A stretch of 64,000 bases of DNA from NCBI RefSeq assembly GCF_001187535.1, contig NZ_LFIO01001733.1, positions 124,001 to 188,000 on the forward strand. The letters are read 5' to 3'. This document shows positions 24,080-35,210 of this stretch, in pieces; position 1 is the first letter of the stretch; every line of letters starts with the position of its first letter. Below the pieces are notes generated by a model. The model had not been told where the DNA came from, did no database searches, and saw nothing but the letters and a program-made list of their open reading frames with translations. The stretch comes from Rhizobium ecuadorense. Its GTDB lineage: Bacteria > Pseudomonadota > Alphaproteobacteria > Rhizobiales > Rhizobiaceae. A program made the position numbers and the translations under genes.

Positions 24080-24727
24080 ATGGCAAGCGCCGACCTATTG
24101 ATCAACGCCTTCACGACGCTCATCGTCACCATCGATCCGCCGGGGCTGGCCCCGATCTTCCTGGGGCTGACGACCGGCATGAGCCGCGCCCAGCGCACGC
24201 AGGTGGCGCTGCGCGGCTCGACCATCGCCTTCATCATCCTCGCCGTCTTCGCGCTGTTCGGGGCCGGCGTGCTCGGCGTGCTCGGCATTTCGATCGGCGC
24301 CTTCCGCATCGCCGGCGGCCTGCTGCTCTTCTGGATTGCCTTCGAGATGGTGTTCGAACGGCGCCAGGAGCGCAAGGAGAAGGCCACCGAGGCGGCCGTC
24401 ACCAAGGATCATATCGAAAATATCGCCGTCTTTCCGCTCGCCTTGCCGCTGATCGCCGGTCCCGGTGCGATCTCCGCGACGATCCTGCTTGCCGGCACGC
24501 TGCCGACCTCCGTCGAAAAAGCCCAGCTGATCGCCGTCATCGCCGCCAATCTGCTGCTGACCTTCCTGATGCTGCTGATTGCCGAACGGCTCGACCGTTT
24601 CCTCGGCGTCACCGGCCGGGCGATCCTGACACGGCTCCTCGGCGTCATCCTCGCCGCCCTTGCGGTGCAATTCGTCGTCGACGGCGCGAAAGCGGCCCTC
24701 AATCTGATCAGCGCGACGCCGCATTGA
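24080..24727 (+). CDS. MarC-family inner-membrane protein
   Basis: The 215-aa protein has six predicted membrane helices in two sets of three. The family's NAFTTLIVTIDPPGLAPIFL start and ALPLIAGPGAISATIL centre are both present. A charged cytoplasmic loop (ERRQERKEKATE) separates the halves. MarC/UPF0056 proteins were once linked to multiple antibiotic resistance, but their transport role is unproven. The gene stands alone, divergent from gyrA. Nothing else is seen in 24728-24861. Confidence 0.88.
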   Translation: MASADLLINAFTTLIVTIDPPGLAPIFLGLTTGMSRAQRTQVALRGSTIAFIILAVFALFGAGVLGVLGISIGAFRIAGGLLLFWIAFEMVFERRQERKEKATEAAVTKDHIENIAVFPLALPLIAGPGAISATILLAGTLPTSVEKAQLIAVIAANLLLTFLMLLIAERLDRFLGVTGRAILTRLLGVILAALAVQFVVDGAKAALNLISATPH

Positions 24728-24861
24728 TCGGAAAATCAACGAGAGCATTGACGCCGTCTTCGAACATCCTGCTCCGAAGTACTGCCACGCAGGTCCACCG
24801 GTCAGAACGGAAAATCAGAACACGGCGTATAGACTGAATGGGAGAATCAAATCGTCGCCTT

Positions 24862-25428
24862 CTACGAAAATATCTCGCTCCGAGTGCGGACTTGCTGGAT
24901 AAATGTGTTCCGAACCCTTACCGATTTGGACAAGTACCACACCCACAGGCCGGTGAAGATGATCGAAAATACGCTCGGGGCAACAACCTCGGCTGTCAGA
25001 AGTTGATTAACACCGACTCCTAGGACGGTGGAAACGAAGGCAATATCGAGTACGAGGGCGACTGGGATAGCTATCCACTGATAGAAGAACAACTTCGGAA
25101 ATATTCTGTCCTTTTTAAACATAAACCAGATTACCACTACTTGAATCGCCATAAGCGCAAAGTTCAAGGCGGCCTCGCCAATAAACACCAGTTGGCCTCC
25201 TCCGCCACCATCATATTCAGCGTAATTTTCTATCGACTTCGCAACAGCTCCCAGTATTTTAAGTAGTCCTATGACCTCTGCTATTGCTAAAAGCAGAAGC
25301 CACCCACCGAAACCCGACGGGCCGTTGACTGGGTCTGTTGTTCTCCTGGCTGATCTAACAGCAAAGTAAATTGGCACTCCGAAAAATAGAAAAACAATCA
25401 GCCAATGCCAAATAGAAAACGATCCCAT
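24862..25428 (-). CDS. DUF2569-like membrane protein, lower GC than its neighbours
   Basis: From ATG 25428 (GGGGA upstream) the protein has 188 aa and four or five hydrophobic helices, with GGWLLLLAIAEVIGLL after the first loop, as in DUF2569 proteins. TTG 25434 is an alternative start. Function unknown. The DNA is visibly less GC-rich, with more AT-ending codons, than the flanking marC and ssb genes. The gene sits alone between unrelated housekeeping genes, so recent acquisition is plausible. Confidence 0.7.
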   Translation of the reverse strand: MGSFSIWHWLIVFLFFGVPIYFAVRSARRTTDPVNGPSGFGGWLLLLAIAEVIGLLKILGAVAKSIENYAEYDGGGGGQLVFIGEAALNFALMAIQVVVIWFMFKKDRIFPKLFFYQWIAIPVALVLDIAFVSTVLGVGVNQLLTAEVVAPSVFSIIFTGLWVWYLSKSVRVRNTFIQQVRTRSEIFS

Positions 25429-25648
25429 CAGCAAATCCCCCGAAAGCCTGAAATCTCCGCCTGCATAAAGCGGCTCCGTTCATCCCCGACACCAGTTCTG
25501 GCCGATCACCCGCTTTTATTCGCAGAGCATCTGGAATGAATCTCGCAAAAGACCACTTGGCGTCTCGCCGACCGAGCCCGAGCAAGGAAGTCGGACAATT
25601 TCAATCCGTTCTTCCAATGCTGATCCGCCAGGGTTCGCACAATTCTCT

Positions 25649-26158
25649 TTAGAACGGGATGTCGTCGTCGAGATCGCGCGAGAAGTTGCCGCCGCCACCG
25701 CCGCGGCTTGGCGATGATGAGGGAGCCGGGGCGCCGTAGTCGTCGCCATAATCATTGTTGCTGCTGCCGCCACGACCGCCGCCGGAGCTTGCACCGCCGC
25801 CTTCACCGCGGCCGTCGAGCATGGTCAGCGTCGAACCGAAGCCCTGCAGCACCACTTCCGTCGAGTAGCGGTCCTGGCCCTGCTGGTCCTGCCATTTGCG
25901 GGTCTGAAGCTGGCCTTCGATATAGAGCTTGGCGCCCTTCTTCACATATTGCTCGACGACCTTGCATAGGCCCTCGTTGAAGACGACGACCGTGTGCCAT
26001 TCGGTCTTTTCACGGCGCTCGCCGGAATTGCGGTCGCGCCAGGTCTCCGAGGTCGCGATACGGAGATTGGCGATCGGCCGGCCATCCTGCGTGCGGCGGA
26101 TTTCCGGGTCCGCACCGACGTTTCCAATCAGAATTACCTTGTTTACACTACCAGCCAT
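25649..26158 (-). CDS. ssb: Single-stranded DNA-binding protein
   Basis: The 169-aa protein has an OB-fold domain (about residues 4-110: NKVILIGNVGADPEIR, SETWRDRNSGERREKTEWH). A Gly/Ser-rich flexible linker with several RGG-like turns follows. The tail DLDDDIPF is the acidic tip that recruits RecG, RecQ, PriA and polymerase subunits. It coats ssDNA in replication and repair. A LexA box lies 145 bp upstream in the shared region with uvrA, so it is probably SOS-inducible. Confidence 0.96.
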   Translation of the reverse strand: MAGSVNKVILIGNVGADPEIRRTQDGRPIANLRIATSETWRDRNSGERREKTEWHTVVVFNEGLCKVVEQYVKKGAKLYIEGQLQTRKWQDQQGQDRYSTEVVLQGFGSTLTMLDGRGEGGGASSGGGRGGSSNNDYGDDYGAPAPSSSPSRGGGGGNFSRDLDDDIPF

Positions 26159-26302
26159 GCTTCACACCCTGCCTGCCGCCCTGCCCGGCGGCGTTAATCG
26201 ATCAGCGCACCTTAAACCATCGCGGACCGCCGATGCGCGTAAACGGTCGTTCATCCACATGTTTATCCCATCAGAAAGCCGCATGCATTCATCAGGAATT
26301 TT

Positions 26303-26317
26303 GTTCTTTATTTGTTC
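26303..26317. promoter_or_regulatory. LexA (SOS) box between ssb and uvrA
   Basis: GTTC-N7-GTTC (26303-26317) is the exact alphaproteobacterial LexA operator. It lies in the 283-bp divergent region, 125 bp before uvrA and 145 bp before ssb. One box could repress both genes, as in E. coli where uvrA and ssb also share an operator region, though with a different LexA motif. The rest of the region shows nothing else I can name. Confidence 0.85.
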
Positions 26318-26441
26318 TAGTTTATCCGTATGATCCTGTCAACAGAATCGAAAACCTTGACCCTAGTTGACATTCAGCCTCGACTCGCCGGTCGGCATCA
26401 CTAAATAAGGGCTGTTATCCCAAAGGACCAAAGCTGAGACG

Positions 26442-29359
<2,918 letters not shown>

Positions 29360-29363
<4 letters not shown>

Positions 29364-29839
29364 CGATGAGGCCAGCGTCGCCCGATGATCTGGAAAGGGT
29401 CGTGACGCTGACGGCAGCCGCCTATCGCCCCTATACCGAGCTCTTCGGTGCTCCGCCGATCCCGGTGACGGAAGATTACGCGCCACGCATCGAACGCGGC
29501 GAGGTCTGGCTGCGCGAGATCGGCGGCGAAATAACCGCGCTCATGGTCGTCGAACGGCATTCGGATCACCTCATGCTGTTCAGCATCGCGGTCTCGCCGG
29601 CCTTTCAGGGTGCCGGGCATGGTCTGGCGATGCTCAACTGGCTGGAGCGCAAGGCGCGCGAATGGGCGCAGCCTGAGATCCGGCTCTACACCAATGCGCT
29701 GATGGAGCGGAACATCGCCCTCTATCGCGCCTTCGGGTTTCAGGAAACGGGTCGCCGGCCGAACCCTTATCGGCCAGGATGGATGCTAGAGCATGATGCC
29801 GAAAAGTGTGAACGGTTTTCGGACGACATCATGCTCTAA
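29360..29839 (+). CDS. GNAT-family N-acetyltransferase with a repeat-derived tail
   Basis: The 159-aa protein has the GNAT core: a beta hairpin, SIAVSPAFQGAGHGLAML (acetyl-CoA loop of the Q/RxxGxG/A type) and the C-terminal NIALYRAFGFQETGRR. The substrate is unknown. ATG 29360 overlaps the uvrA TGA; ATG 29366 is also possible. The last 17 residues (LEHDAEKCERFSDDIML) are encoded inside a palindromic intergenic repeat. The original protein therefore probably ended near RPGWMLE, and the element supplied a new tail and stop. Confidence 0.82.
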
Positions 29840-29875
29840 TACTCTGATTTAGAACAAGATTCATCCTGTTCTAGG
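29788..29875 (+). repeat. RIME-like palindromic element
   Basis: AGAGCATGATGCCGAAAA (29788-29805) and TTTTCGG-ACGACATCATGCTCT (29816-29837) form a long imperfect inverted repeat. TACTCTGATTTAGAACAAGATTC then follows, and a short GAACAAGATTCATCCTGTTC hairpin. The wording matches what I remember of RIME-type elements common in Rhizobium intergenic regions. Most of its first half is inside the GNAT gene. Confidence 0.7.
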
Positions 29876-29930
29876 CGACATGACGAAAGAGATTGATGCA
29901 GCCTGAATGGCTGCGAACCGGGAGGACGAC

Positions 29931-30737
29931 ATGACGAAATCCGGCACTATCCGCACCGGCATCGGCGGCTGGACCTTCGAGCCCTGGCGCGGGCATTTCT
30001 TTCCCGATGACCTGAAACAGAAGGACGAGCTGAATTATGCCAGCCGCCAACTGAAGGTCATCGAGGTCAACGGCACCTATTACAGCACCCAGAAGCCGGC
30101 GGTCTTTGCCAAATGGGCAGCCGACGTGCCCGACGGCTTCATCTTTTCACTGAAGGCAACGCGCTTCGTCACCAATCGGCGGGTGCTGGCCGAAGCCGGG
30201 GAATCGATGGAGCGGTTCCTGTCATCGGGAATCAGCGAACTCGGCGATCATCTCGGGCCGCTGCTCTGGCAGTTCGCGCCGACGAAGAAGTTCGATCCGG
30301 ACGATTTCGAGGCCTTCCTGAAGCTGTTGCCGGCAAAGCAGGACGGGCTGGCGCTGCGCCATGTGGTCGAGGTCCGGCACGATTCCTTCAAGGTGCCGGA
30401 ATTCGTGGCGCTGCTGGCGAAATACGGCGTGGCGCCGGTCTGCGCCGAACATTTCGAATATCCGATGATCGCCGACGTGACGGCCGATTTCGTCTATGCC
30501 AGGCTGCAGAAAGGATCGGACGATATTGCAACCTGCTATCTGGACAAGGACTTGAAGGCCTGGGCGGACCGGCTCGAGACCTGGGCCGAAGGCAAGGTTC
30601 CCGACGATCTGCCGCTGATCGATGAGGGGCGCAAGGTCAAGGCCGAGCCGCGCGACGTCTTCGCCTTCATGATCCATGAGGGCAAGGTGAACGCGCCGCA
30701 TGGGGCGATCGCCCTGCAGAAATTGCTCCAGCGATAA
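29931..30737 (+). CDS. DUF72 (YecE-like) protein
   Basis: The ATG at 29931 follows GGAGG with a 5-nt spacer; the open frame continues 8 codons upstream. The 268-aa protein has the DUF72 marks: TGIGGWTFEPWRGHFFP, EVNGTYYSTQ, FSLKATRFVTN, LLWQFAPTKKF and VEVRHDSF. The fold is a TIM barrel with conserved acidic residues; no enzymatic role has been established. Its stop is 6 bp from the convergent nnr stop. Confidence 0.88.
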   Translation: MTKSGTIRTGIGGWTFEPWRGHFFPDDLKQKDELNYASRQLKVIEVNGTYYSTQKPAVFAKWAADVPDGFIFSLKATRFVTNRRVLAEAGESMERFLSSGISELGDHLGPLLWQFAPTKKFDPDDFEAFLKLLPAKQDGLALRHVVEVRHDSFKVPEFVALLAKYGVAPVCAEHFEYPMIADVTADFVYARLQKGSDDIATCYLDKDLKAWADRLETWAEGKVPDDLPLIDEGRKVKAEPRDVFAFMIHEGKVNAPHGAIALQKLLQR

Positions 30738-30743
30738 GTCGAG

Positions 30744-32216
30744 CTAAAGCGGCAGTACCGCCAGCGCGAGCTCTTCCGCCGTCAAGCCCTTGCCGGCGCG
30801 TTGCCCTGCCTCTCCGTGCAGCCAGACGCCGGCAGCCGCGGCCTCGAAGGCCGGCAGGCCCTGGGCGAGCAATCCACCGATGATGCCGGCGAGCACGTCG
30901 CCGGAACCGGCAGTGGCAAGCCAGGTGGGAGCGTTGGTGTTGATCAGCGCGCGGCCGTTCGGCGCGGCGATGACGGTATCGGCGCCTTTGTAGACGATCG
31001 CGGCATTGGCGCGGCGGGCCGCGGTCAGGGCCTTATCCACCTTCCCCAGCGCATCGTCGCCGCCGATATCAGGAAAGAGTCGCGAAAATTCGCCCTCGTG
31101 CGGCGTCAGCACCAGCCTCGGCTCACCTTGGAAAAGATCGAAAAGCTGCTGCGGATCGTCCTTGAACGAGGAAATGCCGTCGGCATCGAGCACGAGATGG
31201 CGCTCGGCAAGGGCCGAGACGAAAGCGCGCGCCCTGACGCCGATGCCGAAACCGGGGCCGAGAACGAAGGTCTGCAGCCGCTTGTCGGCGAGCCAGTCTT
31301 TAAGGTCGGCCTCGTCCTCGATCGCATGCAGCATGATGGCGGTGAGATGCGCAGCATTGGCAGCCATCGCCGCGCGCGGCGCTGCAATCGTCACCAGGCC
31401 GGCGCCCGCCTTCAGGCCCGAGGTCGCCGACATGCGCGCGGCCCCCGTCTTGTCCGCCTCGCCTGAGAAGACGACCAGATGGCCGCGCTTGTATTTGTGG
31501 GTTTCCAGCTGCTCGGCGGGCAGCGCGGCTTTCCAGGCATCCGGCCCGTTCTCGGCGACCGTGCCGGATGCTTCGGCCCGGATGATGCGGGCGGGAATGC
31601 CGATATCGAAGACCTCCAACTCACCGCAAAGCTCCCTGCCCGGCATCAGCAGATGGCCGGGCTTGCGGGTCATGAAGGTGATGGTGTTGCAGGCGCGGAA
31701 GGCAGCCCCCATCACCCGGCCGGTGCGGCCATCCAGGCCGGAGGGCAGATCGACGGCAAGCACGGGAAGACCCGCCTCGGCGACCCGCTCGATCACCGTG
31801 CGGACATCGGTCGGTACCTCACGGCTAAGCCCCGCACCGAACAGGCCGTCAATGACGACGTCGCCGCTTTCGGGACTATAGAAGTGGAGCTGTTCCCCCC
31901 GCAGCGTGCATCCGGCTTTCGCGCGGGCCGCATCGCCCTTCAGCCTGGCGGGATCGCTGAGATGGAAGAGCGCCACCAGAGCCCCGCTCTCCTGCAGATG
32001 CCTTGCAGCGACATAGGCATCGCCGCCATTATTGCCGGGCCCGCAGAGCACGACGAAGCGCAAAGCTTCGGGATGAAGGCGCAGGGCGGCCGCCGCGGCC
32101 GCGGCACCTGCCCTTTCCATCAAGGCGAAGGAATCGATGCCGGAGGCGGCAGCGGCAGCGTCGACCGCAGCCATCTCGGCAGGCGTGAGAAGAAGGTCGG
32201 ATAGCGGGTGACTCAT
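30744..32216 (-). CDS. nnr: Bifunctional NAD(P)H-hydrate epimerase / ADP-dependent dehydratase
   Basis: The 490-aa fusion repairs hydrated NAD(P)H. The N-terminal epimerase domain (about 1-215) has GPGNNGGDAYVAARHL and DLPSGLDG. The C-terminal ribokinase-like dehydratase domain (about 225-490) has KYKRGHLVVFSG, LDADGISSF, LTPHEGEFSRL and TAGSGDVLAGIIGG. Start chosen at ATG 32216 (MSHPLSD); an upstream TTG at 32228 would add four residues. It stands alone, divergent from glnB. Confidence 0.93.
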   Translation of the reverse strand: MSHPLSDLLLTPAEMAAVDAAAAASGIDSFALMERAGAAAAAAALRLHPEALRFVVLCGPGNNGGDAYVAARHLQESGALVALFHLSDPARLKGDAARAKAGCTLRGEQLHFYSPESGDVVIDGLFGAGLSREVPTDVRTVIERVAEAGLPVLAVDLPSGLDGRTGRVMGAAFRACNTITFMTRKPGHLLMPGRELCGELEVFDIGIPARIIRAEASGTVAENGPDAWKAALPAEQLETHKYKRGHLVVFSGEADKTGAARMSATSGLKAGAGLVTIAAPRAAMAANAAHLTAIMLHAIEDEADLKDWLADKRLQTFVLGPGFGIGVRARAFVSALAERHLVLDADGISSFKDDPQQLFDLFQGEPRLVLTPHEGEFSRLFPDIGGDDALGKVDKALTAARRANAAIVYKGADTVIAAPNGRALINTNAPTWLATAGSGDVLAGIIGGLLAQGLPAFEAAAAGVWLHGEAGQRAGKGLTAEELALAVLPL

Positions 32217-32559
32217 TGGCCTATTCAATCAAAAAACGCCTAAAAAACAACCGCCGGAAAGATCAAAGAAAAGAACCTATTTTGTGCATTTGCCTACATT
32301 TTCATCCCACCGAGACATAGTTGCGCGACTCCTTAAACATGGGTTTTTTTCGATTTTCGATATGATTTTGATCAAACGACAGAGTTTTCCGGCTGATTTG
32401 TCACCAAACCGACATCAGAATCTCCACAAATGCAGCGGTTTCGGCGAAATCCGCGAATTTTTTTAAGAAGATGGATTTCAAACTGGCACGATATCTGCAT
32501 CATATCCGGCGAGCGGGAAAATTCCTGCCATAACGGGAGAAGCGGAGAGACATTTTCTC
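32217..32559. other. AT-rich control region upstream of glnB
   Basis: These 343 bp are much more AT-rich than the surroundings, with several A and T runs. The sigma-54 promoter of glnB lies at its right end, and the promoter of nnr must lie at its left end. No NtrC site is convincing by eye. A short plus-strand open frame at 32284-32466 overlaps this region and shows no coding character. Confidence 0.6.
32484..32499 (+). promoter_or_regulatory. Sigma-54 promoter of glnB-glnA
   Basis: TGGCACGATATCTGCA matches the -24/-12 consensus TGGCACG-N4-TTGCA except for one base, with the invariant GG and GC 10 bp apart. It starts 76 bp before the glnB ATG. Transcription from it would need RpoN and NtrC, coupling PII and glutamine synthetase to nitrogen limitation. 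Confidence 0.8.
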
Positions 32560-32898
32560 ATGAAAAAGATCGAAGCGATCATTAAGCCTTTCAAGCTGGA
32601 CGAAGTGAAGGAAGCTCTTCAGGAAGTCGGGCTGCAAGGTATCACGGTCACAGAAGCCAAGGGCTTCGGCCGTCAGAAGGGTCACACGGAACTTTACCGC
32701 GGAGCTGAATACGTCGTCGATTTCCTGCCGAAGGTGAAAGTCGAAGTCGTACTGGCCGACGAAAACGCGGAGGCCGTCATCGACGCGATCCGCAAGGCGG
32801 CGCAGACCGGCCGTATCGGCGACGGAAAAATCTTCGTTTCCAACGTCGAAGAGGTTATCCGTATCCGCACCGGCGAGACCGGCATCGACGCCATCTGA
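32560..32898 (+). CDS. glnB: Nitrogen regulatory PII protein
   Basis: The 112-aa trimeric signal protein has the T-loop ELYRGAEYVVDFLPK with Tyr51, the uridylylation site. It also has the B-loop TGRIGDGKIF and the C-terminal IRTGETG(I)DAI. It senses 2-oxoglutarate and ATP/ADP and controls NtrB and GlnE. In rhizobia it precedes glnA, as here (79-bp gap), whereas the second paralog GlnK pairs with amtB. That context and its sequence favour GlnB. Confidence 0.95.
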   Translation: MKKIEAIIKPFKLDEVKEALQEVGLQGITVTEAKGFGRQKGHTELYRGAEYVVDFLPKVKVEVVLADENAEAVIDAIRKAAQTGRIGDGKIFVSNVEEVIRIRTGETGIDAI

Positions 32899-32901
32899 CC
32901 C

Positions 32902-32922
32902 ACTTTGCCAAGCGCGCAAAGT
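32902..32922 (+). other. Small stem-loop between glnB and glnA
   Basis: ACTTTGC (32902-32908) pairs with GCAAAGT (32916-32922) over 7 nt, four bases after the glnB stop. It lacks a T-run and may act as a partial stop or mRNA-processing site allowing different GlnB and GlnA levels. Confidence 0.4.
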
Positions 32923-32977
32923 TCGATACGGTCAGCGCAGCCATGTATTGTTATCGTAAATCGGAGGAAGGTATTTA

Positions 32978-34387
32978 ATGGCGACCGCAAGCGAAATTCT
33001 GAAGCAGATCAAGGAAAACGACGTGAAGTTCGTCGATCTGCGCTTCACCGACCCGAAGGGCAAGCTGCAGCATGTGACGATGGACGTTGTCTGCGTCGAC
33101 GAGGACATGTTCGCTGACGGCGTGATGTTCGACGGCTCCTCGATCGGCGGCTGGAAGGCCATCAACGAGTCCGACATGGTGCTGATGCCCGATACCGAGA
33201 CGGTGCATATGGACCCGTTCTTCGCTCAGTCGACCATGGTCATCGTCTGCGATATTCTCGATCCGGTTTCCGGCGAGGCTTACAACCGCGATCCGCGCGG
33301 CACCGCCAAGAAGGCCGAAGCCTATCTCAAGGCATCCGGCATCGGCGACACGATCTTCGTCGGCCCGGAAGCCGAATTCTTCGTCTTCGACGACGTCAAG
33401 TACAAGGCCGATCCCTACAATACCGGCTTCAAGCTCGATTCGACCGAGCTGCCGTCGAACGACGACACCGATTACGAAACCGGCAACCTCGGCCATCGCC
33501 CGCGCGTCAAGGGCGGCTATTTCCCGGTTCCGCCCGTCGACAGTGCCCAGGACATGCGTTCGGAAATGCTGACGGTTCTCTCCGAAATGGGCGTCGTCGT
33601 CGAAAAGCATCACCATGAAGTCGCCGCCGCCCAGCACGAACTCGGCATCAAGTTCGATACACTGGTGCGCAACGCCGACAAGATGCAGATCTACAAATAT
33701 GTCGTGCATCAGGTGGCCAATGCCTATGGTAAGACGGCGACCTTCATGCCGAAGCCGATCTTCGGCGACAACGGCTCGGGCATGCATGTGCACCAGTCGA
33801 TCTGGAAGGGCGGCAAGCCGACCTTTGCCGGCGACGAATATGCCGGCCTCTCCGAGAGCTGCCTCTACTACATCGGCGGCATCATCAAGCATGCCAAGGC
33901 GATCAACGCTTTCACCAATCCGTCGACGAACTCCTACAAGCGTCTCGTCCCGGGCTATGAGGCGCCGGTTCTGCTTGCCTATTCGGCGCGCAACCGCTCG
34001 GCCTCCTGCCGTATTCCGTTCGGCACCAATCCGAAGGCAAAACGCGTCGAAGTCCGTTTCCCGGATCCGACTGCCAACCCCTATCTCGCCTTCGCCGCCA
34101 TGCTGATGGCCGGCCTCGACGGCATCAAGAACAAGATCCATCCCGGCAAGGCCATGGACAAGGATCTCTACGACCTGCCGCCGAAGGAACTGAAAAAGAT
34201 CCCGACCGTCTGCGGTTCACTGCGTGAAGCGCTGGAAAGCCTCGACAAGGACCGCAAGTTCCTGACGGCCGGCGGCGTGTTCGACGACGACCAGATCGAT
34301 GCCTTCATCGAGCTGAAGATGGCAGAGGTGATGCGTTTCGAAATGACGCCGCATCCTGTCGAATACGACATGTACTATTCGGCCTGA
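32978..34387 (+). CDS. glnA: Glutamine synthetase type I
   Basis: The 469-aa enzyme makes glutamine from glutamate, ammonia and ATP as a dodecamer. Visible are MFDGSSIGGW, the metal and ATP residues in GPEAEFFVFD and HHHEVAAAQHELG, NGSGMHVHQS, and the adenylylation site Tyr398 in KDLYDLPP. The enzyme can therefore be switched off by GlnE, which is in turn controlled by PII. Ribosome-binding site GGAGG. Length equals GSI-beta. Rhizobia often have additional GSII enzymes elsewhere. Confidence 0.97.
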   Translation: MATASEILKQIKENDVKFVDLRFTDPKGKLQHVTMDVVCVDEDMFADGVMFDGSSIGGWKAINESDMVLMPDTETVHMDPFFAQSTMVIVCDILDPVSGEAYNRDPRGTAKKAEAYLKASGIGDTIFVGPEAEFFVFDDVKYKADPYNTGFKLDSTELPSNDDTDYETGNLGHRPRVKGGYFPVPPVDSAQDMRSEMLTVLSEMGVVVEKHHHEVAAAQHELGIKFDTLVRNADKMQIYKYVVHQVANAYGKTATFMPKPIFGDNGSGMHVHQSIWKGGKPTFAGDEYAGLSESCLYYIGGIIKHAKAINAFTNPSTNSYKRLVPGYEAPVLLAYSARNRSASCRIPFGTNPKAKRVEVRFPDPTANPYLAFAAMLMAGLDGIKNKIHPGKAMDKDLYDLPPKELKKIPTVCGSLREALESLDKDRKFLTAGGVFDDDQIDAFIELKMAEVMRFEMTPHPVEYDMYYSA

Positions 34388-34400
34388 TCAGCCGGAACAC

Positions 34401-34428
34401 GGAAAGTCCCGGTCTGCCGGGGCTTTCC
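34401..34428 (+). terminator. Probable glnA terminator
   Basis: GAAAGTCCCGG (34402-34412) pairs with CCGGGGCTTTC (34417-34427) over a TCTG loop, one G-U pair, extended by G34401-C34428. It is a strong stem 14 bp after the stop but without a real T-run. Confidence 0.5.
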
Positions 34429-34511
34429 CCTCCCAGGGTCATGGACGCCAGCAGGAGGATATGACGTTCATGTGACGCGCTTGCGCAAAATTCTTGATTT
34501 GCGCGGCACCA

Positions 34512-34529
34512 ATCACCAAATTTGGTGAT
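34512..34529. promoter_or_regulatory. Perfect 18-bp palindrome upstream of hspQ
   Basis: ATCACCAAATTTGGTGAT is its own reverse complement. It ends 16 bp before the hspQ start, with CTTGATTT (34493-34500) upstream that could be part of a heat-shock -35. A palindrome without a loop is a protein site, not an RNA hairpin. The factor is unknown. Confidence 0.5.
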
Positions 34530-34545
34530 GAAAGGAAGTCGTACC

Positions 34546-34875
34546 ATGAAAGAAAGAGTAGCAAAATTCAGTATCGGCGAAGTGGTCCGGCACAAGGTTT
34601 TCCCGTTTCGCGGCGTCATCTTCGACGTTGATCCGGAGTTCGCGAATACGGAGGAATGGTGGAACTCCATTCCGGCCGAGGTGCGCCCGAGCAGAGACCA
34701 GCCCTTCTATCATCTGCTCGCCGAAAATGACGAAAGCGAATATGTCGCTTATGTCTCCGAGCAGAACCTGATGAACGACGAAAGCGGCACGCCGCTTCGC
34801 AACCCACAGATCTACCAGATTTTCGATCAGGCCCCGTCAGGGCAGTTCAAACCCAAGATGAGCTTCGCCCACTAG
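34546..34875 (+). CDS. hspQ: Heat-shock protein HspQ (YccV family)
   Basis: The 109-aa protein has the hemimethylated-DNA-binding/YccV fold: FSIGEVVRHKVFPFRGVIFDVDPEF, then NTEEWWNSIP and QPFYHLLAENDESEYVAYVSEQNL. Start chosen at ATG 34546, with AAAGGA 9 bp upstream; ATG 34528 would add six residues and sits in the palindrome. In E. coli HspQ enhances Lon substrate specificity and affects DnaA stability. A strong terminator follows. Confidence 0.88.
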   Translation: MKERVAKFSIGEVVRHKVFPFRGVIFDVDPEFANTEEWWNSIPAEVRPSRDQPFYHLLAENDESEYVAYVSEQNLMNDESGTPLRNPQIYQIFDQAPSGQFKPKMSFAH

Positions 34876-34900
34876 ATCGGTTGATTCACAGCATGAACAA

Positions 34901-34928
34901 GGCCTCGCCTCTCCCAGCGAGGCCTTTT
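34901..34928 (+). terminator. Rho-independent terminator of hspQ
   Basis: GGCCTCGC (34901-34908) pairs with GCGAGGCC (34917-34924) over 8 nt, followed by TTTTCT. Confidence 0.8.
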
Positions 34929-34960
34929 CTGTTGGTGCAAATGCAGCCTTTCGCTGGGGA

Positions 34961-35100
34961 GCCCCTCATCCGGCTGCCGCCACCTTCTCCCCGTAAACGG
35001 GGCGAAGGGGATATGCCGCGACCTCTCCGTCCCTCGCCGACATCCTGCGTGGCACGTCCCCTCTCCCCGTCAAAACGGGGAGAGGGTTACGGTGAGGGGC
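34961..35100. repeat. 140-bp composite palindromic element
   Basis: The ends GCCCCTCA (34961-34968) and TGAGGGGC (35093-35100) are inverted. Inside are two hairpins: CCTTCTCCCCGT/ACGGGGCGAAGG (34983-35008) and the perfect 12-bp CCCTCTCCCCGT/ACGGGGAGAGGG (35059-35086). It codes for nothing and has the shape of a MITE-like or REP-like dispersed repeat of rhizobia. It fills most of the 335-bp gap between hspQ and the next gene. Confidence 0.65.
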
Positions 35101-35157
35101 AAATCCGGGGCGTAAACCGGGCCACGGCGCAAAGCCGAGGAGAGACAGAGACCCATC

Positions 35158-35186
35158 AATAAAAAACCCGCGGCCTGAAGCCGGGT
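35158..35186 (-). terminator. Terminator of the IalB-family gene
   Basis: On the minus strand AACCCGGC, a TTCA-type loop and GGCCGCGGGTT are followed by TTTTTATT, shortly after the stop at 35211. Confidence 0.75.
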
Positions 35187-35210
35187 TTCCAATTCAAGAT
35201 GGCGGCAGGA

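Noticed and set aside
32284..32466. 60-codon open frame upstream of glnB
   Set aside because: It lies in the AT-rich promoter region, has no ribosome-binding site, and its sequence looks non-coding.
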